DNA of 64,000 nt, from NCBI GenBank assembly GCA_900315155.1, contig OMYB01000009.1:31135-95134 (forward strand), in the 5' to 3' direction. This stretch comes from an uncultured Selenomonadales bacterium (GTDB lineage: Bacteria; Bacillota; Negativicutes; Selenomonadales; Selenomonadaceae). The notes below the pieces were generated by a model. It worked only from the letters and a program-made list of their open reading frames with translations, was not told the origin of the DNA and did not search any database. This document shows, piece by piece, positions 53,527 to 62,253 of the stretch (positions are counted from its first letter, which is position 1; every line of letters starts with the position of its first letter). A program made the position numbers and the translations under genes.

Positions 53527-53804
53527 TATACGACACGGAGACCAAAGATACGGAAATCGTGCCGTACAAAGAGGATATCGAAACCTACATGGCCCGCGAA
53601 GTGCTGCCCTACGTACCGGACGCCAAGGCTTTCTGGGAGGAAAATCTCAAGAAGGCAAAGCCGGTTATCAAGACGGGGGCTGAGATACCCTTTACCCGCT
53701 ATTTTTATAAATACGAAGAGCCAACACCTTCTGAAGAACTGGAAAAACAGTTTCTTGACCTTGAAGAGGAAGTCTCTACACGTGTAGCAGAACTCTTTCA
53801 GTAA
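53481..53804 (+). pseudogene. hsdM: C-terminal fragment of hsdM in a second frame
   Basis: Reads DKEAEIQRDRKGNIIYD, MAREVLPYVPDAKAFWEEN and PFTRYFYKYEEPTPSEELEK, the C-terminus of this HsdM type, overlapping the frameshifted end of the upstream part by 45 nt. No RBS of its own. The switch lies in CTCCTATTGGAC near 53480-53490. Confidence 0.8.
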
Positions 53805-53816
53805 GGTGGTGGTACT

Positions 53817-54602
53817 ATGCGCGAAATGATAGACAGTGGTGTGAAATGGATAGGGCGAATTCCTTCTACATGGAAAGTCATTCGAGGAAAATATATATTA
53901 GAATATTTACAAAAACCGGTAAGGGAAACAGATGAGGTTATTACCTGTTTTCGCGATGGTGAAGTGACACTGCGTAGCAATCGTCGCGAGGATGGTTTTA
54001 CTATTTCTATGAAGGAAATTGGGTATCAGGGAATAGATGCAGGAGATTTAGTTGTGCATGGAATGGATGGATTTGCTGGTGCTATAGGAATATCCGATTC
54101 ACGAGGTAAGGCATCACCTGTACTTAATGTACTCGGGACAAACCAAAATAAAAGATTCATGATGTACTATCTTCGTAATATGGCATACTCAAATATCTTC
54201 ATGGCTCTATCAATGGGGATACGCGTTCGATCTTGCGATTTAAATTGGAAAAAATTAGGAGAATTACTATACCCAGTTCCATGTATTGATGAACAGAATA
54301 AAATAGCTAATTTTATCGACAATAGGCTCCATAAAATATCTGAACTTCATAAAAATATTCAATCCCAGATTGATACTCTTGAAAACTACAAGAAATCTGT
54401 CATTACTAAGGCTGTTACAAAAGGCTTGAATCCTGATGCACCGATGAAGGATAGCGGGATTGAGTGGATGGGGAAAATTCCAGAACATTGGCTTACAATT
54501 AAACTTAAATATCTTGGAAACACGAAAAATGGATTGACATATAAGCCGGAGAATATAGTCGAAGCAAGCGGAGGGAAATTAGTGCTCCGTTCATCAAATT
54601 AG
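53817..54602 (+). pseudogene. hsdS: Type I restriction specificity subunit, 5' part
   Basis: 261 residues containing target domain 1 (DSGVKWIGRIPSTWK to LNWKKLGELLYPVP), the first coiled coil (DEQNKIANFIDNRLHKISELHKN) and the start of target domain 2 (DSGIEWMGKIPEHWL) before a TAG. Domain 2 breaks off after SGGKLVLRSSN, about 70-90 residues early. The DNA is clearly more AT-rich than hsdM and hsdR, as is usual for variable specificity genes. HsdS recognises the two halves of the target site. Confidence 0.85.
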
Positions 54603-54906
54603 ATGTAGCAATCCTCAATATATTCACTATGTGTTAAATTCGAATATATTTGATCATTATCTCGGCACATTTTTTACTTCAACAATCAACCAACTTACAA
54701 AAAGAAATTTTGAAAATATGGTTGTTCCTTATACGACAAGTGATGAAGAACAAAAAGAAATAGTGGATTATCTAAAAAATAGATGTGTAGCTATTGATAA
54801 TCTTATTGCGAAGAAACGCGCACAAATTTCTACACTTCAAACTTATAAGAAGTCTCTTATTTACGAATATGTGACCGGCAAAAAGGAGGTCCCTTTCGAT
54901 GAATGA
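54601..54906 (+). pseudogene. hsdS: Type I restriction specificity subunit, 3' part
   Basis: Starting in frame at RCSNPQYIHYVLNSN and continuing FTSTINQLTKRNFENMVVPYT and the second coiled coil DNLIAKKRAQISTLQTYKKSLIYEYVTG (split), this is the end of target domain 2 and the C-terminal conserved region. It is out of frame with the 5' part; the intervening part of domain 2 is absent. It overlaps hsdR by 8 nt. Confidence 0.8.
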
Positions 54907-57900
54907 CTTGTTTACCGAGAAGGAATATCAGCATTTCATCATGGACTACCTGAAGGAGCAGAATGGCTATCGTGTCCGTCATGCGACAAAGGCTGGCGGG
55001 GACTATGACCGGCGCTTTGCGATGGACCGGGGGATGTTGTTCGAGTTCCTGCGTGCGACGCAGCCCGATGTGCTGGCGGAGCTGCGGAAAATCTACAAGG
55101 ACAAGACCGAGGACACCGTTGCCAGCTTTATCAACAGCGAGATCACGAAGCGGGGGAGCAGTATTATCCATGTGCTGAAGCATGGCGTGGATTTTTCCAC
55201 CTCGCTGCACCTCGACCTCATGTACACGAAGCCCGCGACGGATTTCAACCCTGAGCTCACGAAGCTCTACGTGCAGAATATTTTCTCGATCATGGAGGAG
55301 GTCTGGCCGGATGACGATACGCGCGTTGACCTGGTGCTGTTCCTCAATGGTCTTGCGATCATTTCCTTTGAGCTGAAATGCAATCCGGCGGGGCAGAACT
55401 ACGAGGATGCGATCGCGCAGTACCGTGCGACGCGCGACCCGAAGAACCGCCTGTTCCTGTTCAAGGCGGGCTGCTTCGTCCATTTTGCGATGGATCTCGA
55501 ACAGTGTTATATGACGACACACCTTGCGGGCAAGTCCACGTATTTCCTGCCGTTCAACCGCGGTTGCGGGACAGACATCAACCGTGGCGCTGGCAACGAC
55601 ATCAACCCCGAGACGGGGCGCGGCGTCGATTACATGTGGGAGGATATCCTGAAAAAGGATACGGTGCTTGACCTGATCAGCAAGTACATTTTCGTCGAGG
55701 TCAAGGAGAAAATTGACCAGAAGACGGATGAGAAGAAAATCTCGGAGACGCTGATTTTCCCGCGCTACCACCAGCTCGACTGCGTCCGGAAAGTCATGGC
55801 CGACGTGTGCGAGCATGGCACGAAGATGAACTATCTCATCGAGCACAGTGCCGGCTCGGGCAAAACGAATACCATCACGTGGCTCGCGTATCGCTTTGCT
55901 TCGCTCCACAATGCGCAGAACAAGCAGATTTACGATAAGATCATCATCGTCACCGACCGCGTCATCGTCGACCAGCAGCTGCAGCGGGCAATTCTGGCCA
56001 TCGAGCATAAAGAGGGCATGGTCCGCCCCATGGACGACAAATGCACCTCGGCAGACCTGCAGACGGCGCTTGAGGGCAACGTCAAGATTATCGGTACGAC
56101 GATTCAGAAGTTCCCCTATATCGTGGATTCTGTGCGCAATCTGAAGGATACGAACTTCGCCGTCATCATCGACGAGGCACACTCCTCGACCTCCGGGAAG
56201 GATATGCAGGCGGTCATGAAGGCCCTCGGTACGGAGAAAACGGACGAGGAGGCTGCGGAGGAGGCAGAGAATACCGACGATGCCATTACGGCGGAGCTAA
56301 GGCGCCTCGGCAAACCGGAGAATGTCTCGTTCTTTGCGTTTACCGCTACGCCGAAGCCGGCCACGCTCGCGATTTTCGGGCGGCTGAACGAGCACGGGCA
56401 GAAGCAGGCTTTCCACCTTTACAGCATGAAGCAGGCCATCCAGGAGGGCTTTATCCTGGACGTGCTCTCGCATTACACGACGTACCAGACGTTCTTCACG
56501 ATCAACAAGACGATCGCCGACAATCCGAAATACAAGACGAGTGCGGCCAAGAAGAAGATTGCCCGCTTTGCCGTGTTGCACCCGACGAACATCGCCCAGC
56601 GCATCGAGATCATCATCGAGCATTTCCGCTCGGTGGTGAAGGATGGGCTCGGCGGCCGGGCAAAGGCGATGGTCATCACGAGCTCCCGTGAAGAGGCGGT
56701 GCTCTATAAGCAGGCTTTCGAGCAGTATATCCGGCGGCACGAGTATCATGATGTGCAGGCGCTCGTGGCTTTCTCGGGCACGGTGAAAATCAAGGGAACG
56801 GAATATACCGAGTCCGGCATGAACGGTTTCCCGGATAAGAATACGGCGGACGAGTTCGACAAAGAAGACTATCAGGCGCTGCTCGTCGCGAACAAGTACC
56901 AGACCGGTTTCGACCAGCCGAAGCTCTGCGCGATGTATGTGCTGAAAAAGCTCAAGGGCGTCAATGCCGTGCAGACGCTTTCCCGGCTCAACCGCATCTG
57001 CCCGCCGTACGATAAGCATGTCGTGGTACTCGATTTTATCAACGATTACAAGGAAATGCAGGATGCCTTCGCACCGTATTACGAGACGACCATCCTCTCG
57101 AACAGCGTGAACCCGTCCTCCATCTACGACCTGTCCGCAAAGATTGACGGGTATTTCGTCCTGGATCCCGACGATATCGAGAAATTTGCCGATACGCTCT
57201 TCGCGGGGCAGGGCGATATGAAGAAGCTCGATGCCCGCAAGCGGCAAAAGATGACGGCCTATCTGGCCCGCGCCAACAAACGCATCATGGACGAGCCAGA
57301 GGAAACGAGCAAAGAAATCACGCAGGCCATGCGTCATTTCCGCCACCTCTATCAGTTCCTCATGCTGGTGACGCAGCTTACGGATGTCGAATTGCATAAA
57401 AAATATCTTTTCATCGACTACCTGCTGGCATGGCTCAACGTGCGGCATCCGGGCGGAGGCTTCGATCTCAAAGGGAAGATCGAGGCGGCGAACTTCGTGC
57501 AGGAGAAACGCGCCGAATATATCGCGCAGCCCATGACGGCAAAGCCCGTCGTCAAACTGCCCACGGCCGAGTCTCTCCACCTGACCGAGGAAAAAGAGGA
57601 GAAGCTCTCGGAAATCATCGCCGAGATCAACAGCAAGCTCGGCAAGAACTACGACACGGATGTCGCCGTCAAATCCGCCCTGCAGATCCGCGACATCCTC
57701 ATGAAATCCGACGACCTCCGCCGCGCGGCGCAGAATAATACGGAAAAAGACTTTTCCTTTGTCTTCAACGACCACCTGGACGCAGCACTCATCGAGGGCT
57801 TGGAACAGAATCAGGACTTCTTCGGCCTGATGCTCGACAATGACGACATCAAGAAACAGGTTATGGGCATCTTCATCGACAGCATCTATAACAGCATGCG

Positions 57901-57916
57901 GCAGAACAGAGTTTAA
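54899..57916 (+). CDS. hsdR: Type I restriction enzyme R subunit
   Basis: 1005 residues and apparently intact. N-terminal nuclease core DLVLFLNGLAIISFELKCNP (PD-ExK type) near 150; helicase motif I EHSAGSGKTNTITW near 318, DEAH box VIIDEAHSS near 425, motif III FFAFTATPKP near 480; later motifs ANKYQTGFDQPKLCAMYV and QTLSRLNRICPP. It translocates and cuts unmodified DNA as part of R2M2S. With hsdM and hsdS broken it should be inactive, which would also make its retention harmless. Confidence 0.93.
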   Translation: MNDLFTEKEYQHFIMDYLKEQNGYRVRHATKAGGDYDRRFAMDRGMLFEFLRATQPDVLAELRKIYKDKTEDTVASFINSEITKRGSSIIHVLKHGVDFSTSLHLDLMYTKPATDFNPELTKLYVQNIFSIMEEVWPDDDTRVDLVLFLNGLAIISFELKCNPAGQNYEDAIAQYRATRDPKNRLFLFKAGCFVHFAMDLEQCYMTTHLAGKSTYFLPFNRGCGTDINRGAGNDINPETGRGVDYMWEDILKKDTVLDLISKYIFVEVKEKIDQKTDEKKISETLIFPRYHQLDCVRKVMADVCEHGTKMNYLIEHSAGSGKTNTITWLAYRFASLHNAQNKQIYDKIIIVTDRVIVDQQLQRAILAIEHKEGMVRPMDDKCTSADLQTALEGNVKIIGTTIQKFPYIVDSVRNLKDTNFAVIIDEAHSSTSGKDMQAVMKALGTEKTDEEAAEEAENTDDAITAELRRLGKPENVSFFAFTATPKPATLAIFGRLNEHGQKQAFHLYSMKQAIQEGFILDVLSHYTTYQTFFTINKTIADNPKYKTSAAKKKIARFAVLHPTNIAQRIEIIIEHFRSVVKDGLGGRAKAMVITSSREEAVLYKQAFEQYIRRHEYHDVQALVAFSGTVKIKGTEYTESGMNGFPDKNTADEFDKEDYQALLVANKYQTGFDQPKLCAMYVLKKLKGVNAVQTLSRLNRICPPYDKHVVVLDFINDYKEMQDAFAPYYETTILSNSVNPSSIYDLSAKIDGYFVLDPDDIEKFADTLFAGQGDMKKLDARKRQKMTAYLARANKRIMDEPEETSKEITQAMRHFRHLYQFLMLVTQLTDVELHKKYLFIDYLLAWLNVRHPGGGFDLKGKIEAANFVQEKRAEYIAQPMTAKPVVKLPTAESLHLTEEKEEKLSEIIAEINSKLGKNYDTDVAVKSALQIRDILMKSDDLRRAAQNNTEKDFSFVFNDHLDAALIEGLEQNQDFFGLMLDNDDIKKQVMGIFIDSIYNSMRQNRV

Positions 57917-57933
57917 CAGGATATGTAATCTAC

Positions 57934-58045
57934 CATCGATGATGCTGAGGCTGGTAAGGCAGAGTATGATCCGTATGCCTTCCTAGTACGTGCACGTCAA
58001 GGAATAGCGGAAAGAGGTTTGACGGAAGTCACGCTGCATACGGGC
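57934..58045 (+). pseudogene. Remnant of a copy of the 59461 gene
   Basis: ATCGATGATGCTGAGGCTGG and the following GGCAGAGTATGATCC match 59878-59927, and AGTACGTGCA through GGAATAGCGG and TTTGACG to GAAGTC match 60104-60165. About 176 nt present in the other copy are missing between them, and nothing of the first 135 codons remains. The remnant follows the hsdR stop directly. Confidence 0.8.
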
Positions 58046-58070
58046 GTTTTCAGGTTCATGCTTTCACTAT

Positions 58071-58877
58071 TCACACATGGATATGTGTGATATATAATGT
58101 GTCATTGACATCAAAGATATCGTAGTTTTGTGACTCGATGAAATACCGCACGACGACATCGCGGTGGTTCCCGTTGGAGAGGGTATATCCGGCGTGGCTT
58201 AGGAGTTCCTGCGTCTCCGCGAGGTTGAGCTTCATGGCGATGGATATAGCGAGAACCGTCTCCTTGCGTGGCTGATAATCTTTGTGGCTGCGTATTTTCG
58301 AGAAAAGCCGCCGGTCGATGTTGGCCCGCTTATAGACCTCCGGGTCACTCAGGCCGCGGTCGTCAATCCAGCGGAAGAGTGTCTCAGAGAATGTCTCGCC
58401 AAGCTGGTTGAGCTCAGATTGAAGGAATGTTTTCGGGTGAGCCGGTTCTGTACCCTGGCGGTATAAGCGGCGACGATGATCTGGGCCATAGGCTTCGTCG
58501 TCGATGCGGTACTCGTTTTCGAGGGCATGGTCGACATAGTGCTCCTCCAGATAGCTGGTTACGTTCTGATACCGTTCATCGCTCAGATGAAAAGCCTTGC
58601 GGTCAAATACGACAAGATAGACGGTCATCTCACTGGTATGCAGGAAACCGCGGATAGCCTGGACGGCCGTATCGAGGGCGATGTCCGTCGGCCACCCGAG
58701 GACACCAGCACCGAGCAGAGGGAAGGCGATGGATTGTAGTCCCTGGCTTTCTGCGATAGCCAGGGCATGGCGGTAGCAGGATGCCAGGATGTCCGGCACT
58801 TCCCGCTTCTGAGATTCGCAGCAGCGGCTATGTCGTCGATACGCTTGAGGCTGTCCTTTGGTGTCTGCTCCATACAA
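58071..58877 (-). pseudogene. Macrodomain protein with C-terminal helical domain, N-terminus lost
   Basis: From about 58800 downwards the frame encodes the second half of a macrodomain (VPDILASCYRHALAIAESQ, LQSIAFPLLGAGVLGWPTDIAL, MTVYLVVFDRKAFHLSD). It continues into a C-terminal domain found with such macrodomains in Firmicutes (ETFSETLFRWIDDRGLSDPEV, RANIDRRLFSKIRSHKDYQP, LNLAETQELLSHAGYTLS), which looks XRE-like. The first 35 codons of the open frame are not macrodomain; about 90 real residues with the NAAN loop are missing. The break meets the ADP-ribosylglycohydrolase gene on the other strand. It should hydrolyse or bind ADP-ribose but lacks most of that pocket. Confidence 0.8.
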
Positions 58878-59407
58878 CGAGCTATGAGGAATGCGTCACC
58901 ATGGCGGTCAATCTGGGGGAGGACACGGACACCGTAGGAGCTATCGCCGGAGGGCTGGCTGGGCTCGCTTACGGCTATGACGCGATTCCTGCGTCCTGGC
59001 TCGATGCCCTGCTGAAAAAAGAAGAATTGGAAGCAGCCTGCCGAGCGTTCTATCCGATGGTCCAGGGAAAGCAAAAGAGAGACTCGGGCGAGAAGATCCT
59101 CTATGCGGTAAAAGCCCTGGAAGCTGCGGAAAAAGGCACGATTGATGAGCGAGCCATCGTCAGTCTCATCGACCACATCTATAATGGGTATTATCCGTGC
59201 GACATCTGTGACGAGAAAATCGAGCAGTGCATCGCGCATGGATCCGAGAAACAGTGCTGTGCTATGTTTGTCTCGCTCTGGCGTGAGGATCACTGGATCG
59301 GTTATACCTTTGAAAAGCGGATTCAGAAAGGACAGGTACAGCGCCTCCTGGAGCGCCTGCTGACCTTATGGCGGGGCTCCGGGAAGGGAAATTCGGTGAT
59401 TGCGTAG
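58781..59407 (+). pseudogene. ADP-ribosylglycohydrolase, N-terminus lost
   Basis: From about 58812 the frame reads SSGYVVDTLEAVLWCLLHT, YEECVTMAVNLGEDTDTVGA and IAGGLAGLAYGYDAIP, the C-terminal end of a DraG-type hydrolase, including the GEDTDTVGA metal-ligand loop. A further 110 residues of unknown type follow (DERAIVSLIDHIYNGYYPCD, KQCCAMFVSLWREDHWIGY). The 200 or so N-terminal residues with the first metal ligands are gone. DraG enzymes remove ADP-ribose from arginine or other residues. Confidence 0.8.
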
Positions 59408-59460
59408 AATCAATATTCATTGAGCAGCTAATGAAGCAGTAGAGGGAAGGTCAGCAGCAT

Positions 59461-60126
59461 ATGCAATCGTTGGATGAGTTACGTCAGGATATGGAGCGGC
59501 AGAAGCAGGGAACAGAGAAACCTGCGCAAAGCCATTCGGTCCATTTCGAGCCGGAGGATATCATCTCACCGGCACTCGACAAGGAAATGCGGCATTTCGA
59601 TGAGGTGCTCCGTACCGTCCCACTGCCGGATGGCGCCGACCGGAAAGAGAAGCTCGAGCCTGTCGGCAAATTCGTATCCGATGCGATTTCCATATCGCTG
59701 ATAGAGGGACTGAACAAAGGAACGCAGAGATGCAGCGCGTACATGGAGGCACAGGGGTACCGGTTCGATGTGCGAATACCCGTTGAGGAACAAGAGAAGC
59801 CTCCCAAGGGCAGCATGGTGGACCAAATCCGCGATGCTGCCGAGCGGGAATGCTTCAAAAAAGCATTTGGATTCACGATCGATGATGCCGAGGATGGCAA
59901 GGCAGAGTATGATCCACACACCCTCCTGTTCCAGTATCAGGGCATGGAATCGACCTGGGCGGACGTTGAGGAGATACTGAAAAGCCTGCCGCCCACGGTG
60001 TACGAGCATGGGAGCATCTTCGAATGGTATAAGAAAATCCTGCACGACCTTGTACTGAGTGCTATCGCCGTTGGTTACGCATATGGCTGGAACGATAGCC
60101 TCAAGTACGTGCATACCAAGGAATAG
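59461..60126 (+). CDS. Hypothetical protein, 221 residues, partly duplicated upstream
   Basis: ATG with GGAAGG upstream. Soluble and charged; residues about 65-90 (FVSDAISISLIEGLNKG) and the last 45 (IFEWYKKILHDLVLSAIAVGYAYGW) are the most hydrophobic. I do not recognise a family and see no catalytic motif. A decayed copy of its 3' third lies at 57934-58045, so the gene once existed twice, flanking the macrodomain/ADP-ribosylglycohydrolase pair. Confidence 0.6.
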   Translation: MQSLDELRQDMERQKQGTEKPAQSHSVHFEPEDIISPALDKEMRHFDEVLRTVPLPDGADRKEKLEPVGKFVSDAISISLIEGLNKGTQRCSAYMEAQGYRFDVRIPVEEQEKPPKGSMVDQIRDAAERECFKKAFGFTIDDAEDGKAEYDPHTLLFQYQGMESTWADVEEILKSLPPTVYEHGSIFEWYKKILHDLVLSAIAVGYAYGWNDSLKYVHTKE

Positions 60127-60197
60127 CGGCGAGGGAGATTTGACGAGGGGGAAGTCGCGCTGCGCAGTCACGGGCGCCATCTACGGCACCCGAAACA

Positions 60198-60367
60198 TGA
60201 TGAAAGAGCAGATGAAGAAGCTGGACGGTCAAATGGCCACCGATCAGCAGTACCGCGAGCTCAAGGGGCGCTACGACGAACTGGGGCGGCGCTATCAGGA
60301 GTTGCAGGAGCAGCAGAAGCGGCTGACCGACATCCTAGACAGGATGAGCCAGTCACAGGGAAGGTAA
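60198..60367 (+). CDS. Small coiled-coil ORF, 55-56 residues
   Basis: MMKEQMKKLDGQMATDQQY then YDELGRRYQELQEQQKRL: strongly heptad-like, Gln/Glu/Lys/Arg-rich. The frame is open upstream from 60059, and no RBS is evident, so it may be the tail of a lost gene. The surroundings (60127-60430) contain no other gene that I can support. Confidence 0.35.
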
Positions 60368-60427
60368 CGTTCCCTGGGCGTTATCTTTGGTCACGCGACA
60401 CAACGGACAACGAAAAGGAACTAGCAA

Positions 60428-60460
60428 ATGGCAGGCATCATCGTGGTGCCTGCCATTTTT
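60428..60460 (+). terminator. Terminator before higBA
   Basis: ATGGCAGGCA (60428-60437) pairs perfectly with TGCCTGCCAT (60447-60456), then TTTT. Confidence 0.85.
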
Positions 60461-60463
60461 CGC

Positions 60464-60492
60464 TTGCTTATATGGCAAAAATACCATATAAT
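60464..60492 (+). promoter_or_regulatory. higBA promoter with internal operator
   Basis: TTGCTT (60464-60469), 17-nt spacer, TATAAT (60487-60492). The perfect inverted repeat TTATATGG-N8-CCATATAA (60468-60491) fills the spacer and overlaps both hexamers, as expected for repression by the antitoxin. Confidence 0.75.
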
Positions 60493-60509
60493 ATGTGTGG
60501 AGGGAAGCT

Positions 60510-60875
60510 ATGGAACAAGACAATTTTTTGATTGAGTTCTTCCAGCTGGATGACCAGTCCTGCCCGGTACAGGAGTTCCTCGACTCGCTGGATGACAAGA
60601 TGGCGGCCAAGGTCTACGGGCTTATGGAGATACTGGCCGAGCAGGGCAATGCGCTGCGCAAGCCGTACTCAGGGCCGCTGGGCGATGGCATTTTCGAGCT
60701 GCGGGCACAGTTCGGCTCCAATATCACGCGGGTGCTGTACTTCTTTTATGTCGGGCAGCACATTGTCATGACCAACGGCTTTACCAAGAAACAGCAGAAA
60801 ACACCGCCGAGACAGATAGAACTGGCCAAGAAATACCGCAAGCTGTATTTGGCAAGGAAAGGGGAATCCGTATGA
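60510..60875 (+). CDS. higB: HigB-type (RelE superfamily) toxin
   Basis: ATG at 60510 follows GGAGGG. 121 residues: PVQEFLDSLDDKMAAKVYGLM, LRKPYSGPLGDGIFELRAQFG, and ITRVLYFFYVGQHIVMTNGFTKKQQKTP (split) are typical of phage-derived Gp49-like/HigB toxins. These cut mRNA on the ribosome. Toxin-first order with an ATGA overlap to the antitoxin is the HigBA arrangement. Confidence 0.9.
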   Translation: MEQDNFLIEFFQLDDQSCPVQEFLDSLDDKMAAKVYGLMEILAEQGNALRKPYSGPLGDGIFELRAQFGSNITRVLYFFYVGQHIVMTNGFTKKQQKTPPRQIELAKKYRKLYLARKGESV

Positions 60876-61159
60876 TTACATTCAGAGACTCGCTAAACAA
60901 GCGGCTGCAGGACGAGCATTTCCGCAAGGAATACGAGGCGATACAGCCGGACATGGACATTATCCGCACGCTGGTACGCATCCGAAAGGAACAGTGCCTG
61001 ACGCAACAAGAACTGGCGGCGCGAACAGGCATCGACCAGGGCGACATCAGCCGGCTGGAAAACGGTTCGCGCAACCCGACGCTCAACATGCTGAAAAAGC
61101 TGGCTGACGGGCTGGGCATGAGCCTGCGGCTGGAGTTCGTGCCCAAACAGCCGGTCTAA
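60872..61159 (+). CDS. higA: HigA-type XRE-family antitoxin
   Basis: 95 residues with a helix-turn-helix QCLTQQELAARTGIDQGDIS RLENGSRNPTLNMLKKLAD near the C-terminus (here split), and an N-terminal region that would bind the toxin. Starts 4 nt before the higB stop. It should neutralise HigB and repress the promoter at 60464-60492. Confidence 0.9.
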   Translation: MITFRDSLNKRLQDEHFRKEYEAIQPDMDIIRTLVRIRKEQCLTQQELAARTGIDQGDISRLENGSRNPTLNMLKKLADGLGMSLRLEFVPKQPV

Positions 61160-61261
61160 AAGCGTAGCTGGTGCTCTTCATGACGAAGTTCCTGTTCCTC
61201 CCGTCGGCGCTCAATGCCATGCTGAACCTCGCGATCAAGGTGTGCGTCATCGCGTTTATCA

Positions 61262-61805
61262 CGTCGAGAATTGCGAAAGGAAAATGCATTCCTAAAAAAA
61301 GCGGCAGCATTCTTTGCGAAGGAAGCAGACTAGCCAAGTATCAGTTTATCCAGAAAAATCAGCAAGAATTCGGCGTGCGCTGGCTCCTGCGGCGTTTATT
61401 GACCTGCACTGCAGTGAGGTGGTTGCTACGCTTAATGGCGCGCACATCGATGCCCAGCTGGCTGTGGATACACTTGCCAAGGCGCTGCAGCGCCGTAAGC
61501 CTGGTAAAGGCCTGATACTGCACAGCGACCAAGGGTGCCAGTTCACATCGGAGCAGTTCACGGCCTACTGCGCCAAACACCATATCCAGCAAAGTATGAG
61601 TCAGGCCGGCTGTCCTTATGACAACGCACCAATGGAGCGTTTCTACAATACTTTCAAGCACGAATTTTATTACGTACATAGGTTCAGCCGCAATGCTGAA
61701 CTAGATGACGGCACGTACCGATTCATAGCCAAATATAACTGCCGCAGACCACACAGCCACAATGGCGGTTTGCCGCCAACAGTAGCGCGTCTGAAAGCAG
61801 CTTAA
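61262..61805 (+). mobile_element. IS3-family insertion sequence remnant
   Basis: The end of OrfA (RELRKENAFLKKAAAFFAKEAD then TAG at 61331) contains an A7 run (61294-61300) suited to the -1 frameshift of this family. OrfB begins in the -1 frame (AKYQFIQKNQQEFGVRWLLR), breaks off near 61400, and continues in another frame with the integrase core (AFIDLHCSEVV, LILHSDQGCQFTS, CPYDNAPMERFYNTFKHEF). The second Asp and the Glu of the DDE triad are present, the first is lost. No terminal repeats could be identified. The 100 nt before it encode a hydrophobic fragment of unknown origin (MTKFLFLPSALNAML). Confidence 0.82.
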
Positions 61806-61863
61806 ATTTTATACCCAAGTGTTACAAAAAGGCTTGACTAGATCAATGAAGGGAGAGTTATCT

Positions 61864-62247
61864 ATGGGAATTATTGATGGACTGATGGGAAATGCATCAG
61901 AGACCGATATCGAGGATATCAAAGAGAAGTATCAGAAGCTGCTTGCTCCCGGCGAAACGATTGAGCAGGCATACAGTCTGATCCGCGACAAGATTCTGCT
62001 CACCAACATACGCATGATCCTGATCAACAAGCAGGGCGTCACGGGCAAGAAAACGGAGTATCATTCTATCCCCTATGGAAAGATTACGCATTTCTCCATC
62101 GAGACAGCAGGCAATCTTGATATGGATGCGGAGCTGCGTATCTGGGTGGCCGGCATGGGGAATACGGCCATCGAGAAGACATTCGGCAAGGATCAGGATG
62201 TTTTCAAGGTGCAGAGCGTCCTTGCAAAGCATGTAGCGGGGGAGTAA
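61864..62247 (+). CDS. PH-domain protein (bacterial PH type)
   Basis: 127 residues from ATG 61864 (GGGAGAG upstream). LAPGETIEQAYSLIRDKILLTNIRMILIN (split) followed by KKTEYHSIPYGKITHFSIE and ELRIWVAG form the beta-rich bacterial PH fold. Function of the family is unknown, often membrane- or stress-related. It lies 6 nt before the SRAP gene and may be co-transcribed. Confidence 0.82.
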   Translation: MGIIDGLMGNASETDIEDIKEKYQKLLAPGETIEQAYSLIRDKILLTNIRMILINKQGVTGKKTEYHSIPYGKITHFSIETAGNLDMDAELRIWVAGMGNTAIEKTFGKDQDVFKVQSVLAKHVAGE

Positions 62248-62253
62248 GTTCCG

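Noticed and set aside
53817..54906. Phase-variable hsdS inversion
   Set aside because: No inverted repeats or second hsdS copy within the locus; the break is better explained by a deletion in target domain 2.
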